From the NCBI GenBank assembly GCA_900542035.1, contig UQMJ01000038.1:1-15400 (forward strand): DNA of 15,400 nucleotides, given 5' to 3'. This stretch comes from an uncultured Clostridium sp. (lineage in GTDB: Bacteria > Bacillota > Clostridia > Lachnospirales > Lachnospiraceae). How positions within the stretch are numbered: position 1 is the first letter of the stretch; every line of letters starts with the position of its first letter. Below are positions 5,490 through 12,831 of this stretch, piece after piece. The translations under genes and the position numbers were made by a program. Below the pieces are notes generated by a model. The model saw nothing but the letters and a program-made list of their open reading frames with translations, was not told the DNA's origin and did not search any database.

Positions 5490-6272
5490 TTACAAAAGGC
5501 GCAAAATTTTTAATACCCCATCATTAACATTGGTATCTGCCAGAAACCTGGCTGCCTTCTTTACCTCCGGCCTGGCATTTCCCACTGCAAAGCTGTAATA
5601 CGCCTGATTCAGCATTTCGATATCATTCAGCTGATCTCCAAACACCATGGTTTCTTCTGGGCGGATTTCCAGGCTTTCCTGCAGAGTTTTAATGGCCTGG
5701 CCCTTATTTACTCCATGTGCCATACAGTCCATCCACATTTCTCCGGAAATGGTAATCTTTAGCTGATCCTGGTATTTTTCCCGCAATTCTCTCCCGTATG
5801 TCTCCACCTGGTTCTTTCGATAGAATGCAATTTTAATAAATTTGTCCTCTACCTTTGTCAGATCGTCTACCCTCTTAATAGCAAAATGGTAACTGTCTGT
5901 CAGCCAATGACACAATTCGTCATTTTTGGTATCCAGATACACCACATCCGGACCGCTGAGAACAATTTCCAGTTCGTTCTCCTTTCGTGCATCTTCAATC
6001 ATTTCCATAATCAGCGTTCGGTCTATCTCTGTTAAAAACAGGTTGCGGGCATGGCATCCAATATAAGCTCCATTATCAGAAAGGTAAAATATTTTTTCCC
6101 TGATTGGTGCAAACAATCTGTCAATACTGAACCACTGCCTGCCGCTGGCCGCTGCAAACTGGATTCCTTTTGAACGAAGGCGCAGAATTTCTGTATAAAT
6201 CTCCGGATTTATCTGGCTGGATCCATCTGCTACCAGAGTACCGTCAATATCGGATGCAATCAGCTTAATCAT
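5490..6272 (-). CDS. Cof-type HAD-IIB family phosphatase
   Basis: This 260-residue haloacid dehalogenase-superfamily hydrolase is of the Cof/YidA subgroup; such enzymes dephosphorylate sugar phosphates, FMN, PLP or similar small molecules. Motif I is DIDGTLV with nucleophile D8 and acid/base D10. Motif II is S43 in AASGRQ, motif III is K190 in NKGQAIKTL, and motif IV is GDQLNDIEML with D213 and D217. The intervening alpha/beta cap (about 80-180) is the C2 type. The substrate cannot be told from sequence. The start ATG overlaps the last 8 bases of maf and has AAAAGGAG before it, so translation is likely coupled. Confidence 0.92.
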   Translation of the reverse strand: MIKLIASDIDGTLVADGSSQINPEIYTEILRLRSKGIQFAAASGRQWFSIDRLFAPIREKIFYLSDNGAYIGCHARNLFLTEIDRTLIMEMIEDARKENELEIVLSGPDVVYLDTKNDELCHWLTDSYHFAIKRVDDLTKVEDKFIKIAFYRKNQVETYGRELREKYQDQLKITISGEMWMDCMAHGVNKGQAIKTLQESLEIRPEETMVFGDQLNDIEMLNQAYYSFAVGNARPEVKKAARFLADTNVNDGVLKILRLL

Positions 6273-6879
6273 TGTTTTTCTCCTTTTCCAGGTCTTGTTC
6301 CAGCGTTTTTAACTCCTGATATACTCTTCCCGCCGGAAGTCCTACTACGTTGTTGTAATCCCCATCTATCTTTTGAATATACGCCGCAAAAAGCCCCTGG
6401 ATTCCATACGCGCCTGCCTTGTCATCCGGCTCTCCGGAAGAAACGTACCGTTTTATTTCTTCTTTGTCCATTGGGTACACGGTTACATGGGTTTCTTCAA
6501 AAAAAGTTTTTACGCGTTCTATGCCATTCTCCCATACAATTATGGTCACGCCTGTATAAACCTGGTGGACGTTTCCCTGAAGCATCTGAATCATGCGGAC
6601 AGCGTCTTCCCTGTTTTTCGGTTTTCCAAGAATCATTCCATCTGCCGCTACTACCGTATCGGCTCCAATTACAGCTGCTTCGGCTCTTTTCTGGGCTTTT
6701 AATTTATCTGCCACGTCTCTGGCTTTCTGCAAAGACAGGCTCATCACTACTTTTTCTGGTTCTGTATCAGAGATTTTTTCTTCTATGGTACTGGGAATGA
6801 TTTCCGGACACAGACCAATCTGTGACAGCAGCTCCCTTCTCCTTGGAGACGCGGACGCTAAAACAATTGTTTTTATCAT
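6265..6879 (-). CDS. maf: Maf family nucleoside-triphosphate pyrophosphatase
   Basis: This 204-residue house-cleaning enzyme of the Maf/HAM1-like superfamily hydrolyses dTTP/UTP and some modified nucleotides to the monophosphate plus PPi. Signatures are LASASPRRRELL (7-18), GADTVV with D74 as the presumed catalytic base, LGKPKN (84-89), YTGV (108-111), the block GEPDDKAGAYGIQG (149-162) with K154 and Q161, and GDYNNVVGLP (173-182). That block fits the YhdE-like dTTP/UTP subgroup. It heads a four-gene transcript (maf, HAD phosphatase, PrsA-like, small membrane protein). A possible extended -10 (TGC-TATTGT on the - strand, 6928-6936) lies in the leader next to a small hairpin at 6901-6918, but the promoter is not certain. 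Confidence 0.95.
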   Translation of the reverse strand: MIKTIVLASASPRRRELLSQIGLCPEIIPSTIEEKISDTEPEKVVMSLSLQKARDVADKLKAQKRAEAAVIGADTVVAADGMILGKPKNREDAVRMIQMLQGNVHQVYTGVTIIVWENGIERVKTFFEETHVTVYPMDKEEIKRYVSSGEPDDKAGAYGIQGLFAAYIQKIDGDYNNVVGLPAGRVYQELKTLEQDLEKEKNND

Positions 6880-6900
6880 ATCTCTCTTATCCTTTCCGTG

Positions 6901-6918
6901 CAGCAGACCTTTCTGCTG
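6901..6918. other. Small hairpin in the maf leader
   Basis: CAGCAGA (6901-6907) pairs with TCTGCTG (6912-6918) around a 4-base loop, a few bases upstream of the maf ribosome binding region. No U-tract follows. It could stabilise the transcript or be incidental. Confidence 0.35.
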
Positions 6919-6937
6919 CTGTTATCCACAATAGCAC

Positions 6938-6995
6938 AAAAATCGGCGGTTGTAAAATGCTTCCGACATTTTTTATCGGACATCTTACCCCGCCG
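6938..6995 (-). terminator. Long multi-part hairpin terminator after the PAP2-like gene
   Basis: CGGCGG (6944-6949 on the + strand as written) pairs with CCGCCG (6990-6995). Inside, GTAA-ATG/CAT-TTAC and TCCGA/TCGGA extend the stem with small bulges. On the - strand it ends in ATTTTTGTG, a standard U-tract. The + strand side ends in GTTTTC, so bidirectional use is possible but there is nothing to terminate there. Confidence 0.8.
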
Positions 6996-7001
6996 TTTTC
7001 A

Positions 7002-7472
7002 TCATACATACTGTAAGTTTACCAGAAGCGCAATGATAATTCCCAGAATCGCGCCGGCTACTACCTGCAAAGGCGTATGGCCTACATACTCTTTCAGCGT
7101 TTCCTGCACAATTTCTGCATTCAGCTCATTCAGCTTTAGTTTAAATGGATTTTCTGTCATCATCCAGTTTAAAAGCTTTGCCTGCTTGCCTGTTTCCCTG
7201 CGCACTCCTACCGCATCATACATCACGACCATCGCCACCACAAAACTGACTGCAAATTCAAAGGAGCCCAGACCATAGCACAGGGCTGCAGACATTGTGA
7301 GAGCACAGACAGTAGCCGAATGGGAACTGGGCATTCCTCCCGAACCCGTCAGCCTTTCTGCATTAAAGCTCTTATTTAACGCGCAGTCAATAATGGTTTT
7401 TAATACCTGTGCCACCGTCCAGCCGATTACAGAACTTATCAGCACCTGATTTTCCAACAGTTCTTTCCACAT
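7002..7472 (-). CDS. Divergent PAP2 family membrane protein (YuiD/DUF212-like)
   Basis: This 156-residue membrane protein belongs to the divergent PAP2 (DUF212, YuiD) group, related to acid phosphatase/vanadium haloperoxidases. Signatures are GSGGMPSSHSATV (43-55), MYDAVGVRRETGKQA (84-98) and GHTPLQVVAGAILG (131-144). R92 or R91, H51 and H132 match the phosphatase motif positions, suggesting a lipid- or prenyl-phosphate phosphatase role, though activity of this subgroup is not firmly assigned. Hydrophobic segments lie at about 8-24, 55-88 and 134-153. The start ATG is preceded by AGGAG at 10 bases. It follows glgA, but the glgA terminator (7501-7523) stands between them and I see no good promoter in the short gap, so it probably depends on read-through. 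Confidence 0.88.
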   Translation of the reverse strand: MWKELLENQVLISSVIGWTVAQVLKTIIDCALNKSFNAERLTGSGGMPSSHSATVCALTMSAALCYGLGSFEFAVSFVVAMVVMYDAVGVRRETGKQAKLLNWMMTENPFKLKLNELNAEIVQETLKEYVGHTPLQVVAGAILGIIIALLVNLQYV

Positions 7473-7500
7473 CTTTTCATTTCTCCTCTGTCAAGTCAAG

Positions 7501-7523
7501 AAAACCTGCCGACGGCAGGTTTT
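7501..7523 (-). terminator. Symmetric hairpin terminator after glgA
   Basis: AAAACCTGC (7501-7509) pairs with GCAGGTTTT (7515-7523) around CGACG. The T residues of the - strand U-tract are part of the stem arm and are followed by CTTGACTTG, so termination may be incomplete. Because the stem is flanked by A and T runs it could work in both directions. Confidence 0.7.
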
Positions 7524-7531
7524 CCCAAATC

Positions 7532-8977
7532 TTAATATCCTATCAGCCAGTCATACAGCTCCTGATACTTAAGAGCGGATGTATTCCAGGAATAGTCCTT
7601 GGCCATTCCTCTGTCAATAATCTTATTCCATTCCCGTTTTTTATTGTAATATACATATTTTGCATACTGGATGCTGCTTAACATCTCATGGGCATTGTAG
7701 TTTGCAAACGAGAATCCGGTTCCAGTTCCATCATACTCATTATAAGGCTCTACCGTATCTTTTAAGCCGCCGGTCTCACGGACAATGGGGACCGTACCGT
7801 AACGAAGGGCAATCAGCTGGCTTAAACCGCAAGGCTCAAATAAAGACGGCATCAGATAAGCATCGCACGCTGCATAAATCTTATGGGACATCGCATTGGA
7901 ATAATAAATATTCGCAGATACCCGTTCGTTGTATTTCCAGTCATAGTGGCGGAACATATTTTCATACCGCTCGTCTCCGGTTCCCAGAATTACGAACTGC
8001 AGATCGTCGCTGCAAATCTCATCCATTACGCATTGAATCAAATCCAGCCCCTTCTGATCCGTCAGACGGGATACAATTCCTATCATAAACTTATTGGGAT
8101 CTCTGGTTAATCCTAATTCTTCCTGAAGGGCCGCTTTATTTTTAGCTTTTTCCTTACGGAAATTCTTTGCATTATAGTTTTGTGCAATATAGGAATCGGT
8201 CTCTGGATTAAATTCGTCGTAATCAATGCCATTGACAATTCCTCTCAGACTGTTGGAACGAGCCCGCATCAAGCCGTCTAAGCCTTCCCCATAAAACGGC
8301 ATCTTAATCTCTTCCGCATAGGTATCGCTTACGGTAGTGATCGCGTCTGCATAAACTACGCCGCCTTTTAGCATATTGCCGTCTTTATAAGCTTCCAGTT
8401 TGTCCGGCGTGAAATAGTAATCCGGCAGTCCGGATAGTCTCTGAATCGTCTTGACATCCCAGACGCCCTGAAACTTTAAGTTGTGAATCGTAAATACCGA
8501 CTTCATATTGCGGAAAAATTCCCCGTCATGGAACCGATCCTTTAAATGAACCGGAATCAGGCCTGTCTGCCAGTCATGACAGTGTACCACGTCCGGCTGC
8601 CATCCGATAACCGGAAGGGCAGATAACGCAGCCTTCGAGAAGAATGCAAACTTTTCCAGGTCGTTGTACCAATCTCCATAAGGCTTATCCCCACAGAAAT
8701 ATCCTTCGTTATCAATAAAATAGAAGGTAATGCCGTCCTGGACATACTGCATGATTCCAACGTATTTGCTCTGGCCAAGATAATCCATGTAAAAATGATT
8801 TACATAGGTCATCTGATTGCGCAGTTCTTCTTTGATGCACAGATATTTGGGAATCATAACGCGGACATCAAAATATTTTTTATCAAAGCATTTCGGAAGC
8901 GATCCGACTACGTCTGCAAGACCTCCGGTTTTAATAAAAGGCACTGCTTCTGATGCCACAAATAATATCTTTTTCAT
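7532..8977 (-). CDS. glgA: Glycogen synthase (ADP-glucose, GT5)
   Basis: This 481-residue starch/glycogen synthase transfers glucose from ADP-glucose to the non-reducing end of alpha-1,4-glucan. The N-terminal GT5 domain holds KTGGLADVVGSLP (16-28), with the sugar-nucleotide-binding lysine K16, plus CHDWQTGL (133-140) and TIHNLKFQG (163-171). The C-terminal GT-B domain holds IVSRLTDQKGLDL (301-313), GTGDERYE (332-339) and MPSLFEPCGLSQL (376-388), with E381 at the conserved acidic position. The ATG at 8975-8977 follows GGGAGG with 8-base spacing; the frame extends 14 codons upstream without a better site. No other glycogen gene is in the window, so this copy is not in a glg operon here. It lies downstream of spo0A, with no terminator seen between them and a possible -10 at 9028-9033. 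Confidence 0.96.
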   Translation of the reverse strand: MKKILFVASEAVPFIKTGGLADVVGSLPKCFDKKYFDVRVMIPKYLCIKEELRNQMTYVNHFYMDYLGQSKYVGIMQYVQDGITFYFIDNEGYFCGDKPYGDWYNDLEKFAFFSKAALSALPVIGWQPDVVHCHDWQTGLIPVHLKDRFHDGEFFRNMKSVFTIHNLKFQGVWDVKTIQRLSGLPDYYFTPDKLEAYKDGNMLKGGVVYADAITTVSDTYAEEIKMPFYGEGLDGLMRARSNSLRGIVNGIDYDEFNPETDSYIAQNYNAKNFRKEKAKNKAALQEELGLTRDPNKFMIGIVSRLTDQKGLDLIQCVMDEICSDDLQFVILGTGDERYENMFRHYDWKYNERVSANIYYSNAMSHKIYAACDAYLMPSLFEPCGLSQLIALRYGTVPIVRETGGLKDTVEPYNEYDGTGTGFSFANYNAHEMLSSIQYAKYVYYNKKREWNKIIDRGMAKDYSWNTSALKYQELYDWLIGY

Positions 8978-9027
8978 CACGAAAACCTCCCTCACCCTAT
9001 AGCGGCTTTGCCATCTCAATTATTAAC

Positions 9028-9033
9028 AGTATA
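9028..9033 (-). promoter_or_regulatory. Possible -10 element for glgA
   Basis: TATACT on the - strand lies about 50 bases upstream of the glgA ATG. The -35 region at 17-base spacing (TTCCTA-like) is weak, so the assignment is tentative; transcription may also enter from spo0A. Confidence 0.35.
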
Positions 9034-9089
9034 CAATACTTTTCTGGTTTTAGGAAGTATTATCTGTATTTTTTTATGAAATTTAACTG

Positions 9090-9896
9090 TTATGAAATTC
9101 GTTTATAATCCAGTCTGATTTTATCTGCAATAAGGGCTATAAACTCTGAATTGGTAGGTTTTCCCTTGCCATTGCTGACTGTATACCCGAACAATTCGTT
9201 AATCGTATCCATTCTGCCTCTGCTCCATGCAACTTCAATCGCATGGCGGATAGCCCGTTCTACCCGACTTGGCGTAGTCTGATGGCGCTTTCCAATCGTA
9301 GGATACAAAATCTTAGTAACGGAAGCCAGCATTTCGTGGTCTTTTACAGACATGGTAATCGCATCCCGCAAATACTGGTATCCTTTAATATGAGCAGGAA
9401 TTCCGATTTCATGCAGAATATGGGTCACATCATTTTCCAGGTTCTGTTCCATATATGCTTCTTTATCTATGTAAGGACGTACCTTTTTCGCTTCCTGGAA
9501 AGAGGAATCCGGATTCTGGTGCATACGGGCGCGGCGCATTTTATCTACTACTATTTCTCGGTTAATCGGTTTCATGACGTAATAACTGGCGCCCATAGAA
9601 AATGCGTCTGTTGTCACATTTTCGCTTCCTGCGGCTGTAACCATAATAAACGAAGGCACCTTGTCAGAAGAAACGTTCTGTTTGACCCGTTCCATGACGG
9701 AGATTCCATCCATTCCTGGCATAATTACATCCAAAAGCACAATATCCGGATTCGTTTCCACGATCATGGCATAGGCATCTTCCCCATTGTCAGCCTTTCC
9801 GACTACATGAAATCCCCTTTCTCCCTCTACAATATCCTGCAGCAGACATAAAGTCTGCGGGTTATCATCTGCAATCGCCACATTCAAATCAGCCAT
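9090..9896 (-). CDS. spo0A: Sporulation master regulator Spo0A
   Basis: This 268-residue response regulator, when phosphorylated, activates or represses early sporulation and stationary-phase genes by binding 0A boxes. The receiver domain (about 1-120) has D10/D11 in IADDN, the phosphoacceptor D56 in LLDVIMPGMDG, T87 in MVTAAG and K109 in VMKP. The C-terminal effector domain (about 150-268) carries the highly conserved Spo0A segment VTKILYPTIGKRHQTTPSRV and ERAIRHAIEVAWSRG. Length is standard. GGAGGA with 7-base spacing fixes the ATG. The gene has a sigmaA-type promoter with perfect TATAAT (9951-9956) and a 0A box (9999-10005) upstream, suggesting autoregulation. The upstream neighbour is an AAA+ gene, not spoIVB as in many clostridia. 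No terminator is visible behind it. Confidence 0.98.
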   Translation of the reverse strand: MADLNVAIADDNPQTLCLLQDIVEGERGFHVVGKADNGEDAYAMIVETNPDIVLLDVIMPGMDGISVMERVKQNVSSDKVPSFIMVTAAGSENVTTDAFSMGASYYVMKPINREIVVDKMRRARMHQNPDSSFQEAKKVRPYIDKEAYMEQNLENDVTHILHEIGIPAHIKGYQYLRDAITMSVKDHEMLASVTKILYPTIGKRHQTTPSRVERAIRHAIEVAWSRGRMDTINELFGYTVSNGKGKPTNSEFIALIADKIRLDYKRIS

Positions 9897-9950
9897 GTGA
9901 AAATCCTCCTCGTTTTTTGATCATTCCCAGCGCTTTGTGCTGTACTATGT

Positions 9951-9980
9951 ATTATAGCCCTGGTCATTTCCTTTTCGCAA
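9951..9980 (-). promoter_or_regulatory. sigmaA-type promoter of spo0A
   Basis: On the - strand, TTGCGA (9975-9980) is followed by an 18-base spacer and a perfect TATAAT (9951-9956). The ATG is about 55 bases downstream of the -10. Confidence 0.65.
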
Positions 9981-9998
9981 CGAGAATCAGCCGCAAGT

Positions 9999-10005
9999 TT
10001 CGACA
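9999..10005 (-). promoter_or_regulatory. 0A box (Spo0A binding site) upstream of spo0A
   Basis: TGTCGAA on the - strand matches the 7-base 0A box core exactly, with favourable flanks (TCTGTCGAAAC). It lies about 18 bases upstream of the predicted -35, between the AAA+ gene stop and the spo0A promoter. A 7-base match can be chance, but the position supports it. Confidence 0.55.
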
Positions 10006-10014
10006 GAAGTATCC

Positions 10015-11499
10015 TTATCCCAACAGTTCCCGCACCATGTTTTCATCAAACACCACTTCTTCTATGCCGCTTACTTCAATTTGGTAAAGGGCATTGGCTG
10101 CAATGTGTTCTGCTGCCTGCTCCAAATCGCGGATTCCGCTGGTATTAGAAAAAATCTCAATTACCTGTTCCACTGCTTCCGGAGTCAGCAGACATTCATG
10201 TTCCTTCATTCCCATCCGTTTCAGGACTTTTGGAAGGGCATATTTTAAGAAAATAATCCGTTTTTCCTCTGCCGTATAGTCTGGAATATCAATCACTGCA
10301 AAACGAGACATTAACGGCGCGCTGATCTGGCTCTTGTCGTTGGCTGTTGCAATGGGGTAAACGCCGGCGGTAGGAACCATACATTCCATATAGTTGTCTG
10401 TAAATCCTAAATTGTCTAAAAGTGTCAGCAAAACGTCGGCCGGATTGCCGTTTCCTTTTCCAGAAGAAGCCTTGTCCAACTCGTTGATAATGAATACCAG
10501 ATTGGATTCTCCTGCCATAGAAAAGGCTTCCATAATAATTCCTGGCTTTGCGTTGGAATAAATACGGGAGCTTCCAGTCAGCTGTTCCGGATCATTAATG
10601 GAACTCATATCCAGGGTAGTCCACGGAAGTTTTAAAATTCTGGCCACCGCATAGGCTATCTGGGATTTTCCCGTTCCGGCAGGACCCACCAACAAAAGTC
10701 CATAAGCCGGCAATGTGTGAGTACGGTTAATCTGGATAATGGTCTCCATGATCCGTTGTTTTACCCTGTCCAGTCCATACAGTTCTTCGTCCAGAATCCG
10801 TCTGGCTTCCACTGGGTCAATGGCTTCAAAATACTGGTTTTTCCACTGTACATTCATCATAATAGAAAGCGCTCTCTGGGCATGACGCCGTTCTTCCGGA
10901 GATACCTCGTGAGATCTGGCCACCGCCAGGTTCCTTCTGGCCCAGAGGCGGATGTGATCCGGCAGGGTCCGGCCTGCGCAGGTCATAAAATCCGTAATGC
11001 TCTGCAGACTGGTAAGTTTCATATCGTCCCCAGATTCTTCCTCTTCCTCGTCAATCTCTCCTTCTTCCGGAGCTGCGCCTGCTAAAAGCCGTTCAATCAT
11101 AAACTGTAAAAACCCGTCTTCTGCAGACAGCTTGGATCCGCCTCCTGAGGACGTTTCCCTGATTTTATAAACAGCATACCCTTCTGCCCTGTATTCTCCG
11201 GACAGGCTGACATGGATATGGTTTTCTCCCAGCCACCGGATCAGGCTGACAAAACGGGCATCTATTTTTAAAATATCCGCCTCTGTTTTTCCCTGTTCTT
11301 CTTTTATTTCAAAGGCAGTCTTCTTGCTGGGATTAGTAAAAAATCCGCAGCAATGGCGTTCCCAGTTTCTTCCTCTTCCATCCAGTACCAGAATCGGCTT
11401 TTCCGGCGACGCGCTCTTTTCATTGGAACGAATTATTGTGTAGGTGCATTCTCCCTGCTTTGGTTCTTCTGCTGCACCGCTAAAATCAAATACTGGCAT
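10015..11499 (-). CDS. Lon-like AAA+ ATPase lacking the protease domain
   Basis: This protein of 494 residues contains a Lon-type AAA+ module but ends where the Lon S16 peptidase would begin. The N-terminal ~145 residues match no domain I know and are joined by an acidic linker (146-160, EGEIDEEEEESGDD). A Lon-like helical linker follows: VQWKNQY, then ARRILDEELYGLDRVKQRIMET (232-253). Walker A is GPAGTGKS (272-279). Walker B reads VFIINELDK (335-343), so the usual Asp is N339 while E340 is kept. Sensor 1 is N387 in IATAND, the arginine finger R399 in PLMSRF, and sensor 2 R457 in SGIRDLEQA. It would remodel or hold proteins or a complex rather than degrade them; substrates are unknown. AAGGAG precedes the ATG, 24 bases after tag, making it the last gene of the PNPOx/ferredoxin-tag transcript. 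Confidence 0.85.
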   Translation of the reverse strand: MPVFDFSGAAEEPKQGECTYTIIRSNEKSASPEKPILVLDGRGRNWERHCCGFFTNPSKKTAFEIKEEQGKTEADILKIDARFVSLIRWLGENHIHVSLSGEYRAEGYAVYKIRETSSGGGSKLSAEDGFLQFMIERLLAGAAPEEGEIDEEEEESGDDMKLTSLQSITDFMTCAGRTLPDHIRLWARRNLAVARSHEVSPEERRHAQRALSIMMNVQWKNQYFEAIDPVEARRILDEELYGLDRVKQRIMETIIQINRTHTLPAYGLLLVGPAGTGKSQIAYAVARILKLPWTTLDMSSINDPEQLTGSSRIYSNAKPGIIMEAFSMAGESNLVFIINELDKASSGKGNGNPADVLLTLLDNLGFTDNYMECMVPTAGVYPIATANDKSQISAPLMSRFAVIDIPDYTAEEKRIIFLKYALPKVLKRMGMKEHECLLTPEAVEQVIEIFSNTSGIRDLEQAAEHIAANALYQIEVSGIEEVVFDENMVRELLG

Positions 11500-11523
11500 A
11501 TGTTTCTCCTTACTCCTGCTAAG

Positions 11524-12081
11524 TTATTTTTTCTCTAAAAAGCATCCCTTTTCGTGGGAATTGATAAGCCCTACTGCCTGCAGATAGGAATAAATTATGG
11601 TGGTTCCCACAAACTTCATCCCCCGCTTTTTTAAATCTTCTGATACTGCATCTGACAAAGAGGATCTGGTCATTCCTTTTTCGTAAAGGACTTTTCCATC
11701 TGTCCAATGCCACAAATAGGCAGAAAAGCTGCCATATTCTTTCTGAATATTCCGGAAAATTCCCGCATTGGTCACTGCCGCCTGGATTTTTAACCGGTTG
11801 CGGATAATATCGGGATTGTTCTGCAGTTCTTTTTTCTTTTCATCCCCATATTCACAGACTTTTTCTAATTCAAAACCGTCAAAAGCCTTTCTAAACGCTT
11901 CCCGTTTATTCAAAACGCATTCCCAGGACAATCCTGCCTGAAAGGACTCTAAAACCAGCATTTCAAATAATTTTCCATCCTCGTGGCAGGGAACGCCCCA
12001 TTCATTGTCATGGTAATCCACATAGCGCTGATTTCTGGGGTTTGCCCAGACACAGCGGCATTTTCCATCGCTCCACTCCAT
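11524..12081 (-). CDS. tag: DNA-3-methyladenine glycosylase I
   Basis: This 185-residue base-excision repair enzyme removes 3-methyladenine from alkylated DNA. It carries the Tag signatures YHDNEWGVP (23-31), KLFEMLVLESFQAGLSW (37-53) with E40 as the catalytic acidic residue by alignment with E. coli Tag, and the late segment KFVGTTIIYSYLQAVGLINSH. The zinc site of the family is present as C10, H24, H176 and C180 (HEKGC). The ATG at 12079-12081 follows AAGGAGG with 8-base spacing; the frame reaches 30 codons upstream, but that part overlaps the preceding gene and lacks a site. Neighbours in the same transcript are the PNPOx/ferredoxin fusion upstream (26-base gap) and the AAA+ gene downstream. 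Confidence 0.94.
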   Translation of the reverse strand: MEWSDGKCRCVWANPRNQRYVDYHDNEWGVPCHEDGKLFEMLVLESFQAGLSWECVLNKREAFRKAFDGFELEKVCEYGDEKKKELQNNPDIIRNRLKIQAAVTNAGIFRNIQKEYGSFSAYLWHWTDGKVLYEKGMTRSSLSDAVSEDLKKRGMKFVGTTIIYSYLQAVGLINSHEKGCFLEKK

Positions 12082-12107
12082 TTTCCTTTCCTCCTTGCCG
12101 CCTTTTG

Positions 12108-12731
12108 TTATCCCAGCTTTTCTATGGCCCTGCGAAGACAAATCTGAAAACAGTTTCCGCAGCGGATACACCGTTGTTCATCAATGAATCTGGGAAACGT
12201 ATTGCGGATACAGGAAACTGGACAAATACTCCGGCATCCCTGACAGCCAATGCATCTTTTTTCATCAATCCGGTATCCTTTCGGGATAACCTGCGCACCG
12301 CCAAATGAAACCAGTTCTCTTCGAAACTCCGCTCCATGAAGCGTTATATACTCCCCTTCTCCCTTGTCCATGCAAAAAACTTCCAGTACCCTTCTGCTCT
12401 TTTCATTTGGATAAATTTCCTGCAGGTATGCATTCTTTTCAAAGATCTCATCCAGCCTGTCTTTTCCGATAGGCCTCAGATTTCCCTTAAGGGTAACGGC
12501 CCTCATATTTTTTGAACTTTTTCCTAAAATACCGCTGATTGCGGCAGCCGGCGATTGTTTCAGTCTGTCATAAATATCACTGCCCTTTGCTGCCAGAACA
12601 TACAGGCCTCCTTCTTCGGCAAGCATCACATCCATTATGGTACTCCTGGGTATGCCTTCCTGACCGGCAATGCTGACTGTTACAGAATGCATTTCCTGCT
12701 GCAGGAGTGTAAACAATTCCTGTTCCGTCAT
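12108..12731 (-). CDS. Pyridoxamine 5'-phosphate oxidase-like flavoprotein fused to a 2[4Fe-4S] ferredoxin
   Basis: This 207-residue protein joins a flavin-binding split-barrel domain (about 1-145) to a C-terminal bacterial-type ferredoxin (about 152-205). Examples of the barrel segment are RSTIMDVMLAEEGGLYVLAAKGSDIYDRL and AVTLKGNLRPI. The two clusters are C160-x2-C163-x2-C166-x3-C170-P and C188-x2-C191-x2-C194-x3-C198, both complete. This points to electron transfer between FMN (or F420-like or haem ligand) and iron-sulfur centres in the cytoplasm; true PNPOx activity is unlikely, as such fusions in anaerobes are of unknown substrate. The first gene of the transcript with tag and the AAA+ ATPase, it has a perfect TATAAT at 12779-12784 upstream. 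GGTAGGA lies before the ATG. Confidence 0.9.
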   Translation of the reverse strand: MTEQELFTLLQQEMHSVTVSIAGQEGIPRSTIMDVMLAEEGGLYVLAAKGSDIYDRLKQSPAAAISGILGKSSKNMRAVTLKGNLRPIGKDRLDEIFEKNAYLQEIYPNEKSRRVLEVFCMDKGEGEYITLHGAEFRRELVSFGGAQVIPKGYRIDEKRCIGCQGCRSICPVSCIRNTFPRFIDEQRCIRCGNCFQICLRRAIEKLG

Positions 12732-12778
12732 AGTTTCCTACCTTTCTTGTCTTTCCCTTCCCATTCTGTCAGTGCATA

Positions 12779-12784
12779 ATTATA
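12779..12784 (-). promoter_or_regulatory. -10 element for the PNPOx/ferredoxin-tag-AAA+ transcript
   Basis: A perfect TATAAT on the - strand lies about 47 bases before the ATG, just after the terminator of the amidase gene. The -35 position at 17-base spacing is weak (TTCCTT-like), overlapping the terminator U-tract. Confidence 0.5.
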
Positions 12785-12796
12785 ACATTTTATTGC

Positions 12797-12831
12797 AAAA
12801 AAGGAAAGGGCTAGTACACAGCCCTCTCCTT
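12797..12831 (-). terminator. Strong terminator overlapping the end of the amidase gene
   Basis: A 12-bp stem with a single G-T wobble (12820-12831 with 12801-12812) encloses a 7-base loop and is followed on the - strand by TTTTTTGC. The amidase stop codon is inside the hairpin. Confidence 0.85.

Noticed and set aside
7660..8088. Open frame on the + strand, 142 codons
   Set aside because: Antisense to glgA, with no initiation signal and no recognisable domain.
9243..9851. Long open frame on the + strand, 202 codons
   Set aside because: It is entirely antisense to spo0A, has no ribosome binding site, and its composition is that of reversed coding sequence.
10015..11499. AAA+ gene as an anti-phage or toxin system component
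   Set aside because: No nuclease, effector or partner gene accompanies it; the motifs are those of Lon and the neighbours are housekeeping genes.
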